A stretch of DNA of 10,452 bases from Rhodobacter sp. (GTDB lineage: Bacteria > Pseudomonadota > Alphaproteobacteria > Rhodobacterales > Rhodobacteraceae): positions 1-10,452 of the forward strand of contig JAIXVS010000131.1 in NCBI GenBank assembly GCA_027482795.1, read 5' to 3'. This document shows, piece by piece, positions 6,009-10,452 of this stretch (the stretch's first letter is position 1; every line of letters begins with the position of its first letter). Below the pieces are notes generated by a model. The model did no database searches. It saw only the letters and a program-made list of their open reading frames with translations, and had not been told where the DNA came from. A program made the position numbers and the translations under genes.

Positions 6009-6455
6009 ATGACGAACCCGCCCGAACCCACCGACCGCGCCGCATGGATGGGCCAGTTGGCCCGCGCCAAGCCCGAACGCTTGCGCGCGCTGTTTCCTGT
6101 TCTGCCCCCGTATGAGGTGCTGCGCCCTGCTGAAATTGGCACAGTTATGGTGCAGGGGCGGGCAGGCGGCACAGGCGCGCCCTTTAATTTGGGCGAAGTG
6201 ACGGTAACGCGCTGCGCGCTGCGCCTGACCACGGGCGAAGTGGGCCATGGCCATGTGCAAGGCCGCGACAAAGACCACGCCACCCGCGCCGCAGTATTAG
6301 ATGCGCTGCTGCAAACCAATCAGTCCAGCGCCTTGCGCGCCGCAGTTCTGGCCCCCCTTGCCGCAGATGAGGCCGCCCACCGAACCGCCCGCGCCGCAAA
6401 GGCCGCTGCCACCAAGGTCGAGTTTTTCACATTGGTCCGAGGAGAAGATAAATGA
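6009..6455 (+). CDS. phnG: C-P lyase core complex subunit PhnG
   Basis: A 148-residue protein, close to the usual PhnG length of about 150. The conserved middle is visible: MVQGRAGGTGAPFNLGEVTV (47-66), then CALRLTTGEVGHGHVQGRDK (69-88) and the helix HATRAAVLDALLQ. PhnG associates with PhnH, PhnI and PhnJ in the core complex and, with PhnI and PhnL, is needed for transferring the phosphonate to the ribose of a nucleoside triphosphate. GGAG lies five bases before the ATG. It is the first gene of the core operon, read divergently from phnF, and its stop overlaps the phnH start (ATGA). Confidence 0.95.
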   Translation: MTNPPEPTDRAAWMGQLARAKPERLRALFPVLPPYEVLRPAEIGTVMVQGRAGGTGAPFNLGEVTVTRCALRLTTGEVGHGHVQGRDKDHATRAAVLDALLQTNQSSALRAAVLAPLAADEAAHRTARAAKAAATKVEFFTLVRGEDK

Positions 6456-7021
6456 CCCCCGATGCATTGATCGGCGGCTTTACCGATGCGCCTGTGCAAG
6501 CATCTCATGCGTTTCGCGCGGCGCTGAACGCGCTGTCGCGGCCAGGCCAAATTGAAACCTTGCACGGGGCCAGCGCGCCCGCGCCATTGTCATCTGCGGC
6601 GGCAACGCTGGCGATGACGCTGTTTGATGTCACAACGCCTGTCCATCTGGCGGGCGCGCATGATACCCCAGCGCTGCGTGAGTGGATCACCTTTCACACA
6701 GGCGCGCCCTTGGTTGACGCGGGGGCCGCCAGCTTTGCCATTGGCACGTGGGCCGCGCTGCACCCGATCCAGCGTTTTGCCATCGGCTTGCCTGACTATC
6801 CCGACCGCGCGGCAACCCTAATCGTGGAAATGCCCAGCCTTGCTGGCAAAGGCGCGCGGCTGACGGGGCCCGGAATTGAAACCGAAGCCTTCCTATCCCT
6901 GCCCGAAACAGCGGCGTTTCAGGCCAACCGCGCGCTGTTTCCGCTGGGATTTGATTGCTTTTTCACTGCGGGCGATCAGGTTGCTGGCCTGCCCCGCAGC
7001 ACGCATGTGGAGGATATCTGA
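6452..7021 (+). CDS. phnH: C-P lyase core complex subunit PhnH
   Basis: A 189-residue PhnH protein of normal length. The N-terminal motif FRAALNALSRPG (21-32) is the family hallmark, followed by the conserved AATLAMTLFDVTTPVHLAG segment and, later, the FIxLPExAxF-like FLSLPETAAF region with NRALFPLGFDCFF near the C-terminus. PhnH has a PLP-transferase-like fold without the cofactor and is a structural subunit of the PhnGHIJ complex. The start overlaps phnG by four bases, preceded by GAGGAGAAG, a strong ribosome binding site; the stop shares a base with the phnI start. Confidence 0.95.
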   Translation: MTPDALIGGFTDAPVQASHAFRAALNALSRPGQIETLHGASAPAPLSSAAATLAMTLFDVTTPVHLAGAHDTPALREWITFHTGAPLVDAGAASFAIGTWAALHPIQRFAIGLPDYPDRAATLIVEMPSLAGKGARLTGPGIETEAFLSLPETAAFQANRALFPLGFDCFFTAGDQVAGLPRSTHVEDI

Positions 7022-8115
7022 TGTATGTTGCCGTCAAAGGGGGCGAGCGGGCCATTGATGCCGCCCATGCATGGTTGGCCGAAGAACGGCGCGGCGATTT
7101 GGGAATTGCTGCCCTTTCCGTGGCGCAAATTCGTGCGCAGCTGACATTGGCCGTAAACCGCGTGATGGCCGAAGGATCGCTTTACGACCCCGATCTGGCC
7201 GCGCTGGCGATTAAACAGGCGCGCGGTGATCTGATTGAAGCGGTGTTTTTGATCCGCGCCTATCGCACGACATTGCCGCGTTTTGGCGCGTCTATCCCCG
7301 TGGACACTGCCCGCATGGCAGTGATCCGCCGCGTATCGGCCACGTTCAAAGACCTGCCTGGTGGGCAGATTTTGGGGCCAACCTTTGACTATACCCACCG
7401 CCTTTTGGATTTTGCCCTGATGGCCGAAGGCGAGGCACCGCTGGCGCAGGATGAGGCAGGGCAGAATGATACACCGCCTGCCCATATCCCGCATGTGATG
7501 GAGTTTCTAAACCGCGACGATCTGATCGAAACCGAAATCCCCAGCGATGCAACGCCCCCCGATCTAACGCGCGAGCCGATGGAACTGCCAACCACGCGCG
7601 CGCTGCGCCTGCAAGCGTTGGCGCGCGGGGACGAAGGCTTTGTGCTGTCGATGGCCTATTCCACCCAGCGCGGTTATGGGCGCACCCATGCCTTTGTGGG
7701 CGAGCTGCGCATTGGCATGGTCGCCGTGCAAATGAATATCCCCGAGCTTGGCTTTGCCATAGATATTGGCGAGGTCGAGGTGACCGAATGTGAAACTGTC
7801 AATCAGTTTAAGGGCAGCAAAACCGTGCCGCCCCAGTTCACGCGCGGCTATGGGCTGATCTTTGGACAATCTGAACGCAAAGCCATTTCCATGAGCCTGT
7901 GCGACCGCGCGTTGCGCTGGCGCGAGTTGGGCGAAGATAACATCGGCGCGCCGGCGCAGGACGAAGAATTTGTGTTGATGCATGCCGATAATGTGCAGGC
8001 AACGGGGTTTTTGGAACATATCAAACTGCCGCATTACGTTGATTTTCAATCAGAACTGGAACTCATCCGCCGCCTGCGAACGGAGGCTTTTGCAGCGCGC
8101 GAGGCAGCCGAATGA
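7021..8115 (+). CDS. phnI: C-P lyase core complex subunit PhnI (nucleosidase/transferase)
   Basis: A 364-residue PhnI, slightly longer than the E. coli protein (354). It begins MYVAVKGGERAIDAAH, the standard PhnI N-terminus, and contains RGYGLIFGQSERKAISMS (275-292), the family's most conserved block. PhnI has nucleosidase activity alone and with PhnG, PhnH and PhnL attaches the phosphonate to ribose of ATP, releasing adenine. The start at 7021 is chosen over an upstream in-frame TTG because it restores the family N-terminus, is preceded by GGAGG at good spacing, and overlaps the phnH stop as TGATG. Its stop overlaps the next gene, a HAD hydrolase, rather than phnJ directly. Confidence 0.96.
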   Translation: MYVAVKGGERAIDAAHAWLAEERRGDLGIAALSVAQIRAQLTLAVNRVMAEGSLYDPDLAALAIKQARGDLIEAVFLIRAYRTTLPRFGASIPVDTARMAVIRRVSATFKDLPGGQILGPTFDYTHRLLDFALMAEGEAPLAQDEAGQNDTPPAHIPHVMEFLNRDDLIETEIPSDATPPDLTREPMELPTTRALRLQALARGDEGFVLSMAYSTQRGYGRTHAFVGELRIGMVAVQMNIPELGFAIDIGEVEVTECETVNQFKGSKTVPPQFTRGYGLIFGQSERKAISMSLCDRALRWRELGEDNIGAPAQDEEFVLMHADNVQATGFLEHIKLPHYVDFQSELELIRRLRTEAFAAREAAE

Positions 8116-8726
8116 CTGGGCCCCTAACCCTGCGCGCCGTGGTGTTTGACATTGGCAATGTGCTGGTCGATTGGCAGCCAACCTTAGCCTTTTTGCCCGA
8201 TTTGGGCAGCCAAGCAGCGGTGGATGAGTTTCTGGCGCGAACCGACTTTTTCGCACGCAACCTGCGCGCCGATGGCGGCGAGGCTTGGGCCGATTTGGCG
8301 GAGGAAATCGATGATCCCGCCGACCGCGCCCTGTTTGCAGCCTATCCCACCCGCTTTGCAGCAACTATGCCCAATGCGATAGAATCCAGCTGGCAAGCGA
8401 TGGAAGATTTGCGTGAACGCGGGCTGTTCATTCATGCCATTACCAATTGGTCTGCCGAAACGTGGCCGCATGGCGTGGCCGCGCACCCCCGCCTTGGCCG
8501 CGCCTTTGGCGTGACGGTGGTGTCTGGGCGCGAAGGGGTGATCAAACCCGATGCGCGCATTTTTGATCTGCTGTGTAACCGCGCGGGCCTTGCCCCGCGC
8601 GAATGCCTGTTCATCGACGATTCGGCGCGCAATATCGCGGGCGCGGCGGCGTTTGGCATGGACACCATCCATTTTACAGGCCCAGACGCCCTGCGCGCGG
8701 GCCTTATCCAGCGGGGCCTGCTATGA
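8112..8726 (+). CDS. HAD-superfamily (subclass IA-like) hydrolase inserted between phnI and phnJ
   Basis: A 204-residue HAD protein. Motif I is VVFDIGNVLVD (10-20), with nucleophile D13 but glycine at the +2 position where most phosphatases carry an acid/base aspartate; DLGNV/DIGNV variants occur in YihX-type sugar-phosphate phosphatases, and dehalogenases also lack the second Asp. Motif II is AITNWS (T111), motif III VIKPDARIF (K145), motif IV LFIDDSARN (D169, D170). The region between 20 and 100 is a helical cap. It overlaps phnI by four bases and phnJ by four bases (ATGA both times), so it is translated as part of the core operon. A role as phosphatase on a ribose phosphate or phosphorylated intermediate is plausible but inferred. 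It is not a standard phn gene in E. coli. Confidence 0.9.
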   Translation: MTGPLTLRAVVFDIGNVLVDWQPTLAFLPDLGSQAAVDEFLARTDFFARNLRADGGEAWADLAEEIDDPADRALFAAYPTRFAATMPNAIESSWQAMEDLRERGLFIHAITNWSAETWPHGVAAHPRLGRAFGVTVVSGREGVIKPDARIFDLLCNRAGLAPRECLFIDDSARNIAGAAAFGMDTIHFTGPDALRAGLIQRGLL

Positions 8727-9607
8727 CTGACCAAGCCTATAACTTTGCCTATCTGGACGAAGATACCAAACGCATGATCCGCCGCGCCATTCTTAAAGGC
8801 GTGGCTGTTCCAGGCTATCAAGTGCCCTTCGCTAGCCGCGAAATGCCCATGCCCTATGGCTGGGGCACGGGCGGGGTGCAGGTAACTGCCGCCTGCCTCA
8901 CCCCTGACGATGTGCTAAAGGTCATTGACCAAGGCGCGGATGATACGACCAACGCCGTATCGATCCGCAAGTTTTTTGTGGCCACCGCTGGCGTTGCGGT
9001 AACCGAGGCGACGGCGGATGCCACCATCATCCAAACCCGCCACCGCATTCCCGAGGCGGCGCTTACCGCAGGGCAGATATTGGTCTATCAAGTACCGATC
9101 CCTGAACCGCTGCGCTTTTTAGAACCGCGCGAGACGGAAACCCGCAAGATGCACGAATTGGAAGAATACGGGCTGATGCATGTAAAGCTGTATGAAGACA
9201 TCGCCAAGCACGGGCAAATTGCCACCTCCTACGCCTACCCCGTGCGGGTGGAAGGGCGCTATGTGATGGACCCGTCGCCAATTCCAAAATTCGATAATCC
9301 CAAACTGTCGGGCAATGCCGCGCTGCAACTGTTTGGCGCTGGGCGCGAGCAGCGCATCTACGCCGTGCCGCCCTTTACCCATGTGGTCAGCTTAGATTTT
9401 GACGATCACCCCTTTAGCCCCAGCAAAGCCAACCATGCTTGCGATTTATGTGCATCACACACCAGCTATCTGGACGAGGTGATCACCGATGACCAAGGCG
9501 GGCGGATGTTTGTGTGTTCGGACACCGATTATTGCGCAACCCGCCGCGCCGCGGGCCATGTCGGCGCGCTGGGCACGCCGCAGGCAGCAGGAAAGGCAGC
9601 AGAATGA
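8723..9607 (+). CDS. phnJ: Carbon-phosphorus lyase PhnJ (radical SAM)
   Basis: A 294-residue PhnJ, the enzyme that cleaves the C-P bond of ribose 1-phosphonate 5-phosphate to give the hydrocarbon and a cyclic ribose phosphate. The cysteines C240, C243, C265 and C271 (spacing Cx2Cx21Cx5C) match the family; three bind the [4Fe-4S] cluster and the last is the proposed thiyl radical. G31 in VPGYQVPF corresponds to the glycine (Gly32 in E. coli) involved in radical transfer. Other conserved blocks are MPMPYGWGTGGVQ (41-53) and RETETRKMHELEEYGLMHVK (136-155). The start at 8723 gives the family N-terminus (MTDQAYNFAYLDE) and overlaps the HAD stop; longer in-frame upstream starts are not credible. 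The stop overlaps phnK. Confidence 0.98.
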   Translation: MTDQAYNFAYLDEDTKRMIRRAILKGVAVPGYQVPFASREMPMPYGWGTGGVQVTAACLTPDDVLKVIDQGADDTTNAVSIRKFFVATAGVAVTEATADATIIQTRHRIPEAALTAGQILVYQVPIPEPLRFLEPRETETRKMHELEEYGLMHVKLYEDIAKHGQIATSYAYPVRVEGRYVMDPSPIPKFDNPKLSGNAALQLFGAGREQRIYAVPPFTHVVSLDFDDHPFSPSKANHACDLCASHTSYLDEVITDDQGGRMFVCSDTDYCATRRAAGHVGALGTPQAAGKAAE

Positions 9608-10407
9608 CCGATCTTTCCCATACATTTGCAGTTGCGGCAGACAAACCTTTGTTGCAAGTGAAGAATCTGACCAAAAGCTACGGCGCGCGCATTGGCTGCG
9701 CGGATATTTCCTTTGATGTCTATCCAGGTGAAGTGCTGGGCATTGTGGGCGAAAGCGGGTCTGGCAAATCAACCCTGCTGTCCTGCCTTGCAGGCCATAT
9801 GCGCCCCGATCAGGGCGAGGTGATTTTTGAAACCGCCACTGGCCCCCGTGATACCGTGCAAATGGGCGAGGCGGAGCGCCGCCGTCTTGCGCGCACCGAT
9901 TGGGCCTATGTTCACCAAAACCCGCGCGATGGGCTGCGCATGGGCGTATCGGCGGGCGGCAATGTGGGCGAGCGGTTGATGGCCATTGGCGCGCGCCATT
10001 ACGGCGGCATCCGCGATAAGGCGATTGATTGGCTGGGCCGTGTGGAAATTGATGCAGGCCGCGTAGACGACCGCCCCAGCGCCTTTTCTGGCGGGATGCA
10101 GCAGCGCCTGCAAATTGCCCGCAATCTGGTGACAGCGCCGCGCCTTGTGTTTATGGATGAACCCACGGGGGGCCTTGATGTTTCGGTGCAGGCGCGGCTT
10201 CTTGATTTGCTGCGCGGGCTTGTGCGCGAGATGGGCCTTTCGGCGATTATTGTCACGCATGATCTGGCCGTGGTACGCCTTCTGGCCGACCGATTGATGG
10301 TGATGAAGGGCGGCCATGTGGTTGAGGCGGGCCTAACAGATCAGGTGCTGGACGATCCGCAGCACGAATACACGCAGCTTTTGGTCAGCTCGGTCTTGCA
10401 GGTGTGA
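9604..10407 (+). CDS. phnK: C-P lyase system ATP-binding protein PhnK
   Basis: A 267-residue ABC-type ATPase. Walker A GESGSGKST (49-57), Q-loop Q105 in VHQNPRDGL, signature FSGGMQQR (161-168), Walker B LVFMDEPTGGLD (181-192) and switch histidine H219 (VTHDLA) are all intact. PhnK resembles peptide-transporter ATPases but has no membrane partner; it docks on PhnJ of the core complex and is required for C-P cleavage in vivo. The insertion PRDTVQMGEAERRRLARTDW between the nucleotide-binding strands is usual for PhnK. The start at 9604 overlaps the phnJ stop (ATGA) and is preceded by AGGAAAGG. phnL starts one base after its stop. Confidence 0.97.
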   Translation: MTDLSHTFAVAADKPLLQVKNLTKSYGARIGCADISFDVYPGEVLGIVGESGSGKSTLLSCLAGHMRPDQGEVIFETATGPRDTVQMGEAERRRLARTDWAYVHQNPRDGLRMGVSAGGNVGERLMAIGARHYGGIRDKAIDWLGRVEIDAGRVDDRPSAFSGGMQQRLQIARNLVTAPRLVFMDEPTGGLDVSVQARLLDLLRGLVREMGLSAIIVTHDLAVVRLLADRLMVMKGGHVVEAGLTDQVLDDPQHEYTQLLVSSVLQV

Positions 10408-10408
10408 C

Positions 10409-10452
10409 ATGATAGAAATCGAAAATCTTTGCAAAAGCTTTACCTTGCATAA
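10409..10452 (+). CDS. phnL: C-P lyase system ATP-binding protein PhnL, first 14 codons (cut by window end)
   Basis: An ATG one base after the phnK stop, with AGGTG eight bases ahead, opens a frame reading MIEIENLCKSFTLH up to the window edge. This fits the N-terminal strand of PhnL (a short beta strand, then K-[ST]-F-x-L-H), the expected next gene. PhnL is an ABC-type ATPase needed with PhnG, PhnH and PhnI for the first step of the pathway. No Walker motif is visible because the gene is cut; identification rests on these residues and on gene order. Confidence 0.8.
   Translation, partial: MIEIENLCKSFTLH

Noticed and set aside
6955..7020. N-terminal extension of PhnI from an upstream TTG
   Set aside because: PhnI proteins start at MYVAVKGGE; the ATG at 7021 has GGAGG upstream and overlaps the phnH stop.
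8603..8722. N-terminal extension of PhnJ from an upstream in-frame start
   Set aside because: It lies within the HAD gene in another frame; the family N-terminus and the ATGA overlap both point to 8723.
9514..9603. N-terminal extension of PhnK
   Set aside because: It overlaps the essential cysteine region of phnJ in another frame; the ATG at 9604 has a strong ribosome binding site and gives the normal length.

Overview
The window is a large part of a carbon-phosphorus (C-P) lyase locus for phosphonate uptake and breakdown. The organism is almost certainly an alphaproteobacterium of the Rhodobacterales/Roseobacter type. Signs are the moderately GC-rich coding, tight start/stop overlaps between genes, a second PhnE-type permease with a long N-terminal half, and the general style of the GNAT, Nudix and HAD accessory proteins. 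This placement comes from recognising protein families, not from a search. The window shows no mobile element, RNA gene or CRISPR array.

There are three transcription blocks. Block 1 (+, 1-2830) is the tail of the transporter operon: the end of one PhnE permease, a complete second PhnE-type permease, a hexapeptide-repeat acetyltransferase, and a uridine-kinase/phosphoribulokinase-like P-loop kinase. phnC and phnD would be expected just upstream of the window. Block 2 (-, 5917-2837) runs phnF (GntR/HutC regulator), phnM (diphosphatase), a Nudix hydrolase and a GNAT acetyltransferase, and converges on block 1 with only 6 bases between stop codons. Block 3 (+, 6009 to the window end) is the core: phnG, phnH, phnI, a HAD-superfamily hydrolase, phnJ, phnK and the first codons of phnL. 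Neighbouring genes in block 3 overlap by 1-4 bases or are 1 base apart.

In the known pathway, PhnGHI with PhnL join the phosphonate to the ribose of ATP, PhnM removes pyrophosphate from the 5-triphosphate, PhnJ cleaves the C-P bond by radical chemistry, and PhnP and PhnN recycle the sugar phosphate to PRPP. PhnN, PhnO and PhnP are not seen here. Instead there are five accessory enzymes of uncertain role: a hexapeptide acetyltransferase, a P-loop kinase, a Nudix enzyme, a GNAT and a HAD placed inside the core between phnI and phnJ. These are the most interesting content.

Regulation can be read from the DNA. A near-consensus Pho box (16 of 18) lies on the minus strand in front of phnM. A second (15 of 18) points toward phnG and overlaps the phnF start codon. 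A 24-bp near-palindrome in the phnF-phnG gap is a likely PhnF operator. Together these suggest phosphate-starvation activation by PhoB combined with local repression by PhnF.
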